Assembly: GCA_000444245.1 (NCBI GenBank)
Contig: ATSW01009644.1
Span: 1 to 20,859, forward strand
Direction of reading: 5' to 3'
Length of the DNA stretch: 20,859 nucleotides
Source of the DNA: Botryllus schlosseri
Taxonomy: Eukaryota; Chordata; Ascidiacea; Stolidobranchia; Styelidae
Part shown: positions 1 to 10,229 of the stretch, piece after piece
Layout of the letters: every line of letters starts with the position of its first letter
Position numbering within the stretch: the stretch's first letter is position 1
The notes under the pieces: model-generated
Databases searched by the model: none
What the model saw: the letters and a program-made list of their open reading frames with translations, nothing else
What the model was told of the DNA's origin: nothing
Translations under genes and position numbers: made by a program

Positions 1-96
1 GCTGCGCACTATTTCAACCCAGACAAGCTCCAGCGCTGATAGCTGCGCCCTAGACGATACGTGACCTTTAAATGACCTGTATGTCTGCGATTTTTG

Positions 97-194
97 GTGA
101 TAGCTGCGATAGCTGTGATAGCTGAGTATATCCACAAGTGATAGCTGCGATAGCTGCGGGAGCTGCGATAGCTGTGATAGCTGAGTATATCCAC
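97..194. repeat. Minisatellite built on a gatagctg unit
   Basis: A 39-bp unit (gtgatagctgcgatagctg followed by tgatagctgagtatatccac) occurs at 97-135 and again, expanded by internal 9-bp repeats, at 138-194. The 9-mer gatagctgc or gatagctgt is itself repeated, which points to slippage. A related stub lies at about 38-48. No coding potential is evident. Confidence 0.75.
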
Positions 195-353
195 GGGGCC
201 CTGATTATACCATAACAGATAGGAGAGAGAGAGGGAGCCGGAGCTCCGCACAGGTGAACTTTGGTGACTCTGCTGGACCAATAATGTTCATGAAAAATAC
301 GTTTGTTTGTTAGATGTCGCCGGAAGTGGTATAGCCGTTATAATTTTAATTTA

Positions 354-744
354 GGGTTACCATATGTCCTCCTTTAGGAGGAAATCGAAAAGGCCCTCCT
401 TTTTGGAATTCGTCCTCATCTATAGCTTTGACAGCCGCCAACTGGCCGGAGGCCACTGGACAGGCACAACTAAAACACTATAAATGACGCAAAATCTGCG
501 TTCGAGCGGGTCTTTCGGGAGTCGGGCAGGGAGAATTGACTCCTTTTTTAGTCAACACAACGTTATTTTCATAAAAGTGGGACATGTGGCAGTCGATGGG
601 AAAACGAACTTTTTTAGTCAACACAATGGGAATTTCCCGTAAAAAAATTTCAAATCAGCAGTTATCCGCAGGTGCGGTATAATCTAACTTTTGTGATCTG
701 TAGAAAGTGTCCTCCGTTCCAGGGATCCCAAAATATGGTAACCC
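354..744. mobile_element. MITE with GGGTTACCATAT terminal inverted repeats
   Basis: The left end reads GGGTTACCATAT and the right end ATATGGTAACCC, a perfect 12-bp terminal inverted repeat flanked by TA on both sides. The TA flanks suggest a TA target duplication (Tc1/mariner-like). Ends of this type also occur in hAT-like elements and no convincing 8-bp duplication was found, so the superfamily is open. Inside, a 17-bp string (ttttttagtcaacacaa) occurs twice about 65 bp apart. There is no transposase, so the element is non-autonomous. A fragment of the same family lies at 9595-9660. Confidence 0.7.
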
Positions 745-1107
745 TATATTATTCCATTCGCCTTCACTTATCTTTGTGAAAGTGAATTTTTGACTCTCGT
801 TCATATCAAATCCAAGGTCCGGAACCATGATAAGCCGTCTATAACAGCATAATAGCCTTTATAGAGACTATGATAACAGTATATATCTTGGTCATTAAGT
901 TGGTGATAATAAATAGATTAAGTCAGTAAGAATCTTGAAAGCTGACAGGAAATGAAATACATTGGTAACGCCGTGTTATGGTTGTCATCACATATATAGT
1001 ACGGAATCTCGAAACGTTGTGCAGGAAATGATCAACCTATGGATATGGAAATGTTAGCCATAATAGTTCCCATCCCAATTTCATGCTGGGACGTCATATT
1101 TTGTGAT
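745..1107. other. Unassigned non-coding DNA
   Basis: No gene, RNA gene or clear repeat was recognised between the MITE and the first LINE tail. The stretch is AT-rich and has stops in all frames. Confidence 0.5.
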
Positions 1108-1198
1108 ACTCCAAGTTGTTTCGACACCTTTCTATCTTTTCATTGTATCGCAGTCTTTGAAACGATGAAAATATTAATAAACCTGATTGATTGATATG
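1108..1198 (+). mobile_element. LINE 3' UTR fragment, copy C
   Basis: The segment runs from actccaagttgtttcgacac through cattgtatcgcag to aataaacc followed by a (TGAT)n tail. It matches the 3' end of the LINE copy at 15255-15385 and the minus-strand copy at 10582-10855. Only about 90 bp of 3' UTR is present, as expected of a severely 5'-truncated retroposition product that kept its microsatellite tail. Confidence 0.7.
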
Positions 1199-1310
1199 AT
1201 TGTTGATATACAATGTTATTTCCAATTCTATACTAGTTGCTGACGATTACCCCTGACGAGTGTCATCCGAAAATATTCGGGTTCATTTGATTATGAATAT
1301 ATACTACTTA

Positions 1311-1466
1311 CTTTTCATTCAGTGTGCATGCCTCCTCATACTATCGCCTAGGCCAAGATGGGTGTCTGATTCCAAAGACTACTGCAAAGTCGTTTCGACA
1401 CCTACCTATCATTTCATTGTATCGCAATTTTGTGGTATATTGAACTGATCAAAATTGCTAATAAAT
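1311..1466 (+). mobile_element. LINE 3' UTR fragment, copy D
   Basis: The segment begins cttttcattcagtgtgcatg, passes the conserved cgcctaggccaagatgggtg and ttcattgtatcgca blocks, and ends with a polyadenylation-like AATAAA at 1460-1465. Aligned by eye it is the same 3' UTR as the other LINE copies here (10582-10855 minus; 11511-11578 plus 15255-15385 plus). It is 5'-truncated with no coding part. The 62-aa reading frame over it is not a gene. Confidence 0.75.
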
Positions 1467-2457
1467 AGCACCGAGGGCTACATCAAAACATTCATAATGT
1501 TCTGCTCTCTAGCGCACTCTTGCGAACGGACATAATCTCACAAATTCATTTGTACGCGCCACAACGACATCAACACGAACATTATTATTAGTCGTTTTCC
1601 GATGAAATGAATTGGTAACTCGTGATTTCATAACGCAATGGTTGTATGAGGGGGCTTCACCCAGTTCTAAGGAAATAGCAGAGCTCCAAGTAAGGCAACA
1701 TTTATAATAATGTATTGGGTCAAGATTGCATGAGCACTTTCGGTGATTGGATGCACATTTCACATGCACATGTATCAAGTTGAGCTGAAAATTTGTGTAC
1801 AATTTTGGTGACTGGGTGAAATGAGTAGAACCCGAAGGGGAGTTCCATACCGACCTTTATCTCCATACTATGGTATTATAATCAAACTTCCACGAGATAT
1901 ACAAGTGTATGAAGTACGAACTCCGTCCGACGTGTCAGAAATCACACTTTTCTGCCTTCAAATTTTGTTAGCTACAATATTATAATTGCTCAACTCAATA
2001 TACTTACATTTAATGCCGTTGCAACAGTTCAGAATATGGTTGTATAGGACAAGGGAGGTCGGCTTTAATAAATGTTACCTGTCTGGCATTGACATCGGCA
2101 AATCGCAACTTATTGCGAAATTCAATTCCGTGAACTTATAGCATAGGCCTATACATACCGTAGGCCTGCATCACTTACTTTTTGATATATTGCTCCTGTC
2201 TATGATACCGTTACCATAGCTTTGGTTCTTAAAACCTAGTTGCAAACCGAACATGGTTCACCAGACCTTGGAAGATGGCCCTGTTCGTGGTTCCGCATAA
2301 CATTGTGTCTCTCCCTGTCATGAAAAAGTTCTAAAACAAGCATGATATATGGTAAATAAAATGTTTTAATATGATAGTATTTTTCATCAAGTTGTTTTGA
2401 GCCTGAACTAAAAACGCATTTCATTCAAAGTCTTAATATACATTCCTTGCTATAATC
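1467..2457. other. Intergenic DNA upstream of DHX35
   Basis: No coding exon, RNA gene or clear repeat was recognised. The promoter and 5' UTR of the downstream helicase gene presumably lie here, but no initiator, TATA box or exon boundary can be assigned with confidence. Confidence 0.4.
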
Positions 2458-5382
2458 ATGTCACAACAATCCAAACGTCAGAAATTTTGGAAGCCTGGAG
2501 ACCCATCTCCACAACAACAGCAAGTCCTTCAGGAAAGAGGAGGAAACGGTGATACTGCCGTCATCTACGACACGACAGAAGCCGACAAGTCACTGGAAAA
2601 TCAACGACAAAGACTGCCGATCTTCAATTACAGAAATCACATTTTATTTCTTTTGGAAAATTACCGAAGTCTTATCATTGTCGGTGAGACGGGGTGCGGT
2701 AAAAGCACACAGATACCTCAGTATCTGCTGGACGCGGGCTGGATAACAAAAAACTGTAAAAAGATGGCGATAACCCAACCGAGGCGAGTTGCTGCTGTTT
2801 CTCTTGCGACGCGAGTGGCTGATGAACGACGTAATCCTTTGGGAAATGATGTTGGATATGCGATCCGATTTGATGAATGTTGCGATGAAAGAAATACGGT
2901 CATCAAATACATAACAGACGGTGTTCTGTTACGCGAAATGATGACCGATCCGTTGCTCAAGCAATATTCTGTTATCATGGTCGACGAAGCTCACGAACGC
3001 AGCTTGAATACCGACATGTGCATTGGACTGTTGAAAAAAATTCAAAAGCATAGACCTGAATTAAGACTCATCATTGCCTCGGCCACCATCGATGCTGAGA
3101 AATTTCAGAAGTTTTTTAATGTTAACGACGACCAAGGGAATGACACGTGCACAATTTTATCAGTAGAAGGGCGAGTTTACCCGGTCGAAGTTTTCTACAG
3201 CAAAAACCCATTGCCTGACTACGTAAAAGCCACTGTTAGCACCATAACGGATATTCACATGTCTCAAAAAGAAGGTGATATCCTCGCCTTTCTGACAGGG
3301 CAGGAAGAAGTGGATCGAGCCGTGACTCTTGTGCGAGAGCAAGCGCGAGCCGCCGCAAAATCAGGGATGAAAAAATACTTACTCGCCCTCCCGATGTACA
3401 GCACTTTGCCTATTAACGAGCAGCAAAAAATCTTCGAAAGGACATCTCGTAAAAGTAGAAAGGTGATAATAGCGACAAATATCGCAGAGACATCAATTAC
3501 CATCAATGGAGTCGTATTTGTAGTAGATTGCGGGTTCGTCAAGATGAAAGGATATAATCCAAAGACCGGCATTGAATCTCTTATTGTTTGCCCCACGTCG
3601 AAAGCTTCCGCGCTACAACGTACTGGAAGAGCTGGAAGGAATAGGTTTGTCTGATTGTATGATGTCGTACTTGATTAATTATATTCTTCTAATCAAAAAT
3701 TTAATTGAATCTAGACATGGTTTGGAATTCATGCCAGGGCACCGTTTGTCACTTGCAAATTAATAGCCTAGAAATGAAATTGGAAGTTAGGGTTGTTCAA
3801 AAATAACTTTTTTTTCTTCGGATTTTGGAGGTTCACTGATTGAATTGTTAGGTTGTCTAAAAAAAAACACTGAATTTCAAATTTGAGTGCACTGCAGTGG
3901 TTCTCAAACTTTTTACTACACGCCCCTTTTATCGTGATATCAAAAAATATTAAAGAGAGCAATCGGAACGCTTCTGCTGATTGGAATTGTGTCGGATTTG
4001 TTTTGCATCATTTTTCTAGAAAACAATTTCATGGGGTTGACAGTAAAACTTGAATTCTTTTTTTTTTAATTTTTCATAACAATATTCAAAAATTTCAATT
4101 GGCTCTGCCCCTACATTCATTAGTCAAGATGCCCATGTTGTATTACCAGTTGTGCTGTGGCTTTTAATGTAACCTATTGGAAGTTAATTTAGGTAGACTT
4201 CAATAGATTTCAGCATCAATTGCCTGTGATAACGGTACATTAGTTGCTGTTTATGCTGGCAATACTAATTTTAGAATCGGCCGTAATTTGAGCTGAATTG
4301 AAAATTTCCTGATATATATATATATCCTGAAACGGGTTGGATTCCAATCTGCAATCGTTAGCAACATTGACTGACAGTCTCATAGCGATGTAGCAAATTA
4401 CTATTCCGCATGCAATATTTATTGTGTCTATCATACTGACTGCAAACATGATTCGTACAGGTTCGGAGAAGCATATCGACTATACACAGAAGAATCGTAC
4501 GAAACCCTCCCAGATGCGACCGTTCCGGAAATGCAACGCACCAACCTTATACCCGTTATCCTCCAACTGAAGTCGCTCGGCGTCGAAAACGTTGTCAGAT
4601 TCGATTTTTTATCACCACCCCCAGCGCAGTGCATGGCAAACGCACTGGAGACCTTATACGCATTAGGCGCCATCGATGAAGAAGGCAACCTGGTGGAACC
4701 CCTTGGATTTCAAATGTCTGAGTTTCCGTTGGACCCGTTGTTCGCGAAGATGATATTGAATTCCGAAAAGTTTGGCTGTTCAGAAGAAATCATATCCATC
4801 GTCGCGATGTTGCAAGTGAACACTGTGTTCTCCATGTCAGCAAGAACCAGGGCAATGTCAATGAAGCAACATCGAAAATTTGCGGTTTATGAGGGCGATC
4901 ACATCACCTTGTTGAACGTCTACAACGCATTTGTGACGAGAGGAAACGAAACAAAACAATGGTCAAATAGTTTCTGTTTAAATTACGAACGGTTGAAAAG
5001 GGCATGTCAATTGAGAAAACAGCTCGCAAAATATCTAAACCGATTTGATATAAAGTCAGTCTCGTGTGGAAGGGACACGGAAAAAATTCTACGTTGCATA
5101 ACGTCAGGATTCTTTGCCAACGTAGCAAAACTGCAAATGGATGGGACTTACTGTTCGTTGAAGGGAAAAAACACGTTACAGATTCATCCAACTTCGGTGC
5201 TGGCCACGGAGAAGCCTCCTAAATACGTGATATTCAACGAGATCCTTCAGACGACCAATTATTATATGCGGGACGTGTCGGTTATCAATCCGGACTGGTT
5301 ATGTGAGCTGGCGCCGCATTATTATGAATCAGGCACCGACAGATCGATCGAGGCCAAACGCATGGGACCTTTTCGGTTATGA
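2458..5382 (+). CDS. DHX35: DEAH-box RNA helicase DHX35
   Basis: Two exons, 2458-3644 and 4461-5382, joined AG|GTTTGT to TACAG|G, give 702 residues; vertebrate DHX35 is about 703. RecA domain 1 has Walker A GETGCGKST (76-84), motif Ia TQPRRVAA (106-113), DEAH (176-179) and SAT (208-210). RecA domain 2 has motif V TNIAETSIT (340-348) and motif VI QRTGRAGR (387-394). The winged-helix and HA2 region follows, then an OB-fold with GFFAN (about 611-615) and IHPTSVL (637-643). An in-frame TAA at 2434 precedes the ATG and supports this start. The intron falls right after motif VI, so the first-exon reading frame alone would end falsely a few codons later. DHX35 is a nuclear ATP-dependent helicase found in spliceosomal C complexes; its substrate is not settled. 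CMTR2 starts 134 bp downstream on the same strand. Confidence 0.95.
3786..3885 (+). repeat. Dispersed repeat related to 9745-9960
   Basis: Blocks such as gttgttcaaaaataact, a T run and aattgttaggttgtctaa recur in the same order at 9745-9830 (gtgttcaaaaatgact, T run, aattgttaggttacctaa). The similarity is clear but diverged. Class is unknown; no coding capacity. Confidence 0.5.
3895..4120 (+). mobile_element. hAT-like element, left end
   Basis: The segment starts CAGTGGTTCTCAAACTTTTT, the classic terminal sequence of many animal hAT elements, followed by a C-rich run (acgcccctttt). A matching right terminus and an 8-bp target duplication were not found. The C-rich block near 4106-4113 may mark the decayed right end. 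The end coordinate is approximate. Confidence 0.5.
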
Positions 5383-5488
5383 TCTTATTTAGAAATCGTA
5401 TCTTGGCGTTATTTTCATAAAGTTTATTGAGTAACGCTGTCTCGAATTGAACTTTTCATTCATATGCATTTATGATTTTCACAAATAG

Positions 5489-5516
5489 AGTGTACCTACG
5501 AATGTAGGCCTTATTT
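5489..5516 (+). promoter_or_regulatory. CMTR2 leader with candidate splice acceptor
   Basis: Between the DHX35 stop and the CMTR2 ATG, a T-rich stretch ends in ttttcacaaatag|ag (acceptor AG at 5487-5488). It could receive a spliced leader if the two genes form an operon. There is no AATAAA in the gap; the nearest variant is CATAAA at about 5416-5421. A stop codon at 5505 in the CMTR2 frame fixes 5517 as the first usable ATG. The trans-splicing role is inference. Confidence 0.25.
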
Positions 5517-8500
5517 ATGGAGTTTGAACCTGAGTTTGAACCGGAGAAAGTGTTTGAAAAAGTGCATATTTTGAGCGATGGCAGCAACAAGACCTGGGAA
5601 TTACCTGCAATCGAACTTTACTCCGTCAAGTCTCATTTACAAGACAAACGTTTGGTCGAATTGAAAAATTCTTTGAACCAACTGAAAGGGTCTTTGAACG
5701 GGTATGAGATCGAAAACTGGCATAAGCACACAACATATTGCAACCCATCTGGATCCGTGAACCGCGAGATTCGACATCAATTTCACCCAGAGCTGTGCAC
5801 GCAAGCATGGTGCAAATTCCATGAATTACTGTGCTTTGACGAATTTCTTCCTGAATGGGCGTTGGCTTCACGAAATATAGCTGCAGTTCATCTATGTGAA
5901 GCTCCCGGCGGGTTTATCTGCAGTTTGAACCACTTTTTGAAGTCGCGCTACAAACACGTTCGATACAAGTGGATAGCTTGCACTCTGAATCCCTATTACG
6001 AAGGCAACGATGCTGAATCGTGTGTGGCTGATGACAGATTGATATTTCACACGTTGGGTCAATGGTGTTTCGGAAGCGATAATACTGGAGACATATTCTC
6101 GAAATCCCTGCTTGATGATATCCGTAAGAGAGCAACGGCAATGGAAAGCGTTTGTTTAGTGACTGCTGACGGGTCTTTCAACTGCCAGAATGATCCAGCC
6201 AAGCAAGAGTTGAACACGGCACGATTGAAATTCACAGAGCTGATGTATTGTTTACACATTCTTTCTCCCGGTGGATCGTTTGTGCTAAAGATTTTCACAC
6301 CGTTGGAATATACATCAGTTCAGCTCCTGTATATACTTGTTTGCTTATTTGGTTCTGTAACAGTCCGCAAGCCAGCGACCAGCAAACCCGGAAATTCTGA
6401 GCTGTATGTTGTGGCCAAGGATTTCAAAGGCATAAGTTCGGAACACTCGTTACTTGCTGCCCTGCATAAGTCTTGCATTGATGACGATCAGAGCCCATTA
6501 GGTAAGTGTTTGAATGTAAAAGTTCTGTGTGGACAACTGGACAACACACTCCAATCTTTCATTATGGTGTGTCAAGCACTAAATTCTTGTGCAGTGCACT
6601 TGTGCTATGATTAGTCATTACTGCCTGTAATCTCTCAATTTTCTGTTTGAATATGATTTTTCGCAGATTGAGTATCTTCAGTTCGAACTATTGCAATCAT
6701 ATTAATATCTCTCAAACCTATCTAGGACTAGACTGAAACAAATTTAAAGCTAGTATTCGCCGAGATAGGTGTTCCTACAATAGACTGTTTTGATCGTTGT
6801 GTTGACAATTTACATTCTTAGTGTCACAACCAAAATATAAACAATAAATTCCATGAGGCTCTCGTATAACATGATCTAATTTGGATCATCATCAATCTTG
6901 CTATGGTATGAGAAATCAGAATCTCCAGTCATCTAGTATTAGCAGAGATGAGCGGATTTGGAATTTCTATGTCCCAATCCAATCCAAATCCGAACCTTCA
7001 AATCCAAATCCTAGTCCATAACTTTTTCATATTCAAGTCCATGTCCAATCCTAATCCGATTCTAACTGGAAATTCAGAAAAAATGCTAATTTATGCAAGG
7101 AAGGAATTGGAAAATTTTCTTTCTCAACCAACGATTCCCTTGATTCAAGATAACTTAGTAACCATAAGTACATTAATAACTGATCTGAATAAAGTTTGTC
7201 GCCATTCGCCACACGACATATCGATCTCCCAGAAAATAGGTAAATCCAATCCAAATCCTAATCCTTTCAGAAAAAAATCTCTAATCCAATCCAAATCCGA
7301 CAAAATTTCACGAATCCTATATATATATATATCGACTTTTCAATTAGACAAATAAAAATGAAAAGGGCAAAAGAAAACAGGAAACAAAACACATCAAGAT
7401 AATCAGTTTTAGGCCCGTATTAAGCGTCTCCAACGTAGGCGGTCGTGCGCGTCTTCAAGCGACAGCCCGCGTTGCGCTAGGTCAGTCTCCATTGTCGAGC
7501 GCCATGTTTTCCGATTCCAGCCACCTCTGCGCCATGGCTCCGTCGGAATGTGATTGATGATGGCGGCGGCTGGTTGCTCGTCTTGATGCCGCACCAGATG
7601 GCCGATTAGGCGGAAGCGTCGAATCCTAATCCATGCTCATCTCCGAGTATTAGTCAAAACAATTATCAATTAATCACCAGAATGCTTTCAAGTAGTAACC
7701 ATATACTTTCGAGGGATGAACTTATGATCAATGCGTTCTTTCTAATTCGGTACAGAGTTGTTTTCAACGGATTGTCTGCCTGGTGAGTTCGTTTCAGCGT
7801 ACATATCATGTGTGGAAAAATTTGTCAAATACCAGACGGACGCGATACAGCAGAACATCCTGCAGTTTGAGAATGGGAAAAAGCTGAATCTTGACGAAGT
7901 AGGAGTTATGGTGATACCATTAACGAGTTGCCGTAAAGACACGATTTTTCAATCGTAGATTCATAAAACTGTTGCGGCGTTTGCGGTCGAGAAGATGAAC
8001 ATTAAGAGAGTACCGAGGAATCAATGTATTGTTAAGAATGGAATATTAAAAACGATAGCTACTTCCAACGTCAGTTTGAGACCAAAAATGTTTGGAACTT
8101 TCGTCGATAGGAAAGTAATCAAGGTATGTATTCAAAGTCTATGATATCACTGCTTTAATTTATAGTTTTCTTTTTCTAGCCAGTTATTCACGACGCTGCA
8201 CAAAATCTGACAGAGATAACGTGGGTCCCGCGGAACGTCGATGGGCGCCAGTACGATCATTTGCTGACCTACGGAAGGCCACTGAACTCCATCAGAACGT
8301 CGCTGTTTTGTGAAACGAAGGATCTGTTCGCGCTTCACCGCTCCGACAGTACAAGTTTTGAACAGATCACCGACTACGATATGAATGAAATCCGACCGAT
8401 AACGGACGCTCTTCGGAGTATGCTGTCGAATGGAAATGGTCAGTCTTATGAAACGGAACTTTTGACGGACGGGAAACTGTGCCGAGAACTTCTCGGTCAA

Positions 8501-9294
8501 ACCTGTGTGGATCTTCTACGTTGCAAACAATTGAATCTGCCTACCGCCAATTCTTTGGAGAAAGGTGCCACACTTTTTGCCAGTCTGATAAAACGCAATT
8601 ATGAAATGGGCAGTGTTCGTGAATTATCAACAACTGGTTCTTTGATGAAGCTTGTGTTGCATGCTATGAAGAAATTCAATTCGGAATCGAATTTGGTGGT
8701 TATCTTGCCGAGGTATGTATGCGAGTTTTACATAAATTGTGCGCATTGTGTCTTATCGCATTGTACATTGTGTGTGACTTGTTCAGATAAAAATATAACC
8801 CAACCATGTTATGTTATGTTATGTTATCTCAAACACTCCATTTTGTGTTCAGTGCCTTCACCCGGCTTACTGCTGGTTTGCTGCATATGCTTCGAGCTAC
8901 CTTCAAAGACTTTGCAATTGCTGCGATACCATCGTCTGACCCCTGCTTAGTTGTTATTTGCAGCAGCTTTGCTCATTCGCAAGGGTATGATGTTGCTAAG
9001 ACTCGGATTGATGTTGTTAATATTTCCATCCTATATTCTTAGATACCAGGCACATTTGGAAATAGCCTTACGAAGTTCCGACGAAAGACCTGATGATGCA
9101 TGCCTTTTGGGGCTCATGCCTATTCATCAGTTGGTGGAGGTGAGTTTAGGAAGCCCTTGATTAAGCACATGTTTAGACTCATTGTGACAGCTGAAATATT
9201 GTTGCAGGACGAACGTTTTGTGAAGATTTTGAAGAAATGCAATCATATGATTGTCACTGCCATGCTGAAAAGTTATAGGGATTTCCTTGTGTAG
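5517..9294 (+). CDS. CMTR2: Cap-specific mRNA (nucleoside-2'-O-)methyltransferase 2
   Basis: Seven exons: 5517-6501, 7756-7898, 7959-8123, 8180-8712, 8853-8984, 9043-9139 and 9208-9294. All junctions are GT-AG, phases agree, and the total is 2142 nt, 713 residues; human CMTR2 is 770. The enzyme 2'-O-methylates the second transcribed nucleotide to make cap 2. The RrmJ/FtsJ-type Rossmann domain is in exon 1: AWCKFHE with Lys100, SAM-binding LCEAPGGF (126-133), VTADGS with Asp218 and GGSFVLK with Lys258, matching the K-D-K catalytic set, then KPATSKPGNSE. Exons 4-7 encode the C-terminal second methyltransferase-like domain, recognisable by AFTRLTAGLLHMLR and SSDP, which in the family lacks catalytic residues. 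The N-terminus is shorter than in vertebrates. Exon joins were inferred from protein similarity; the first and last are the firmest. Confidence 0.92.
6943..7645. mobile_element. Non-autonomous hAT element in CMTR2 intron 1 (hAT4)
   Basis: An exact 8-bp duplication AGTATTAG flanks it (6935-6942 and 7646-7653), the length diagnostic of hAT. The left end is CAGAGATGAGC and the right end GCTCATCTCCG, an inverted repeat with one mismatch in the terminal CAG/CTG. Subterminal regions are packed with CCAATCCAAATCC-type repeats in both halves, as in elements whose transposase binds arrays near the ends. No transposase remains. The 135-aa reading frame over the repeat array is an artefact. Confidence 0.85.
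7320..7619 (-). mobile_element. 5'-truncated LINE inserted in hAT4
   Basis: A 9-bp target duplication CGAATCCTA lies at 7311-7319 and 7620-7628. On the minus strand it encodes the C-terminal end of a LINE ORF2: LIGHLVRHQDEQPAAAI, then NRKTWRSTMETDLAQRGLS and LRWRRLIRA before a stop near 7408. This resembles the GH(V/L)xR...RPxxTWR...W..L ending common in RTE-like and related non-LTR retrotransposons. A short 3' UTR follows, ending in a (TA)n tail at the left duplication. At 300 bp only the last part of the element was copied. Confidence 0.8.
8742..8825 (+). mobile_element. Retroposon 3' tail in CMTR2 intron 4
   Basis: About 80 bp beginning cgcattgtgtcttatcgcat and ending in (ATGTT)n is nearly identical to 15900-15979; by eye only one base differs before the microsatellite. 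The pentanucleotide tail is typical of a LINE or SINE 3' end. It makes up more than half of the 140-bp intron 8713-8852. No clear target duplication was found. Confidence 0.7.
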
Positions 9295-9594
9295 TATGGT
9301 TATTTTGAGCATTAATTGCGACAATGTCGAGTAGGCTAACTAGTATTACTTTATTACTATGTTTTTCAAAATATTCTCTGATATTGCCGGTTTCCAATTA
9401 CAATTGTGAATTGGATGTCATATATCCGTTTCACCACCAATGTATTTTTGCCACATGTCCGTGATATGGTTCGCTGCACACTTTCTCCGTTACATTGATT
9501 CATTGAACCACGCCGAATATGATTTTTTCTGTAAGAAAGAAAGAAATGTGTGCAAGTCAACGTTGGACATTGTAGCATACGCAATTACATTGGG
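9295..9594. other. Region downstream of CMTR2
   Basis: The CMTR2 3' UTR presumably lies here, but there is no AATAAA close to the stop. No gene was recognised. The 67-aa reading frame at 9440-9643 runs into a MITE fragment and resembles nothing known to me. Confidence 0.4.
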
Positions 9595-9660
9595 TCACCA
9601 TATTTGGGAATCCGGAAAGGAGGACTCTTTTTACAAATTATAAAAGACAGAAAGTAGGAA
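9595..9660 (-). mobile_element. Fragment of the GGGTTACCATAT MITE
   Basis: The stretch GGGTCACCATATTTGGGAATC, then ggaaaggaggactctttt and tacaaattataaaag, matches the reverse complement of the right end of the MITE at 354-744 (GGGTTACCATATTTTGGGATC, ggaacggaggacactttc, tacagatcacaaaag). Only one terminus is present. Confidence 0.6.
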
Positions 9661-9706
9661 ACTACTGATTCTAAAATTTTTACCAGGAACCTTGTGTTGA
9701 CCTACA

Positions 9707-9750
9707 CCCGAATGACCCGCTCGGGTAACACCCGAATGACCCGCTCGGGG
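9707..9750. repeat. Tandem 24-bp duplication with internal dyad
   Basis: The unit acccgaatgacccgctcggg plus taac occurs at 9707-9730 and again from 9731, where the second copy runs into the next repeat. Each unit holds CCCGA...TCGGG, a short inverted repeat around a 7-8 base centre. It sits directly at the left edge of the foldback repeat. Confidence 0.65.
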
Positions 9751-10136
9751 TGTTCAAAAATGACTTTTTTTCTCTCAAATTGTACTGGCTACTTGATAAA
9801 ATTGTTAGGTTACCTAATTAAAGGCTGCATACCAAATTTGGTTCAATTCAGCCAGTAGCCGCATTGCTGTAGAAGAAAGTTTTTTAATTATTATATAAAA
9901 AAATGTTCTGTTCATCCCATGAAATTGTTGGGTTGTCTATGGAAATGCGCTGCTCACCAAATTTGGCTCAATTCCAACTAGCGGAGGCGGAGTTGTTGCC
10001 ATCGAAAAATTTAGATTTGAATAAAATAGGATTTACGGTGGGCAGACCTGAAATAAATAATTGAAGAATATGCCACCGTAAATACTACTTTTCTCAAATT
10101 CAAATTTTTCGACGGCAATAACTCCGCTTTCACTGG
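9745..10136. repeat. Foldback repeat with internal tandem duplication
   Basis: Two arms, about 9983-10039 and 10074-10136, are imperfect reverse complements over about 60 bp: GGCGGAGTTGTTGCCATCG to GGATTTACGGTGG against CCACCGTAAAT to GGCAATAACTCCGC. The spacer is about 34 bp. Upstream, a unit starting aaattgttaggtt at 9798 is repeated at 9922, a 124-bp offset, both followed by accaaatttgg(t/c)tcaattc. A diverged relative lies at 3786-3885. No open reading frame or target duplication was identified, so this may be a foldback DNA element or two inverted insertions. Confidence 0.6.
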
Positions 10137-10229
10137 TACGCTACGTTGTAAATTGATATGATTGTACACTTGAACAGTTATGTACTAATGGAGAGTAATA
10201 GGATATAAAATAAAGGGCAAACTATGAAA

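Larger units (their letters stand above)
3645..4460 (+). other. DHX35 intron 1 (816 bp)
   Basis: This is the only intron in the DHX35 coding sequence, bounded by AG|GTTTGT and TACAG|G. The exon ends join within an arginine codon and restore the helicase frame. It contains a diverged copy of a dispersed repeat at 3786-3885, a hAT-like terminus at 3895 and a (TA)n run near 4313-4325. Nothing else in it was recognised. Confidence 0.85.
6502..7755 (+). other. CMTR2 intron 1 (1254 bp) with nested transposons
   Basis: Donor G|GTAAGT and acceptor TACAG|AG; the split codon becomes GAG. It is by far the longest CMTR2 intron; the other five are 60, 56, 140, 58 and 68 bp. More than half of its length is one hAT element with a LINE inside it, so much of the size is due to insertion. 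Confidence 0.85.

Noticed and set aside
1509-1802. A 97-aa minus-strand reading frame upstream of DHX35
   Set aside because: No recognisable family, motif or splice context; composition is ordinary for non-coding DNA here.
3645-3656. Reading the first DHX35 exon as a complete 398-residue protein
   Set aside because: The three extra codons lie past a GT donor; joining to 4461 restores the helicase family to within one residue of its usual length.
6948-7355. A 135-aa reading frame in CMTR2 intron 1
   Set aside because: It is low-complexity (SNPNP-type) translation of the CCAATCC subterminal array of hAT4 and crosses into the nested LINE.
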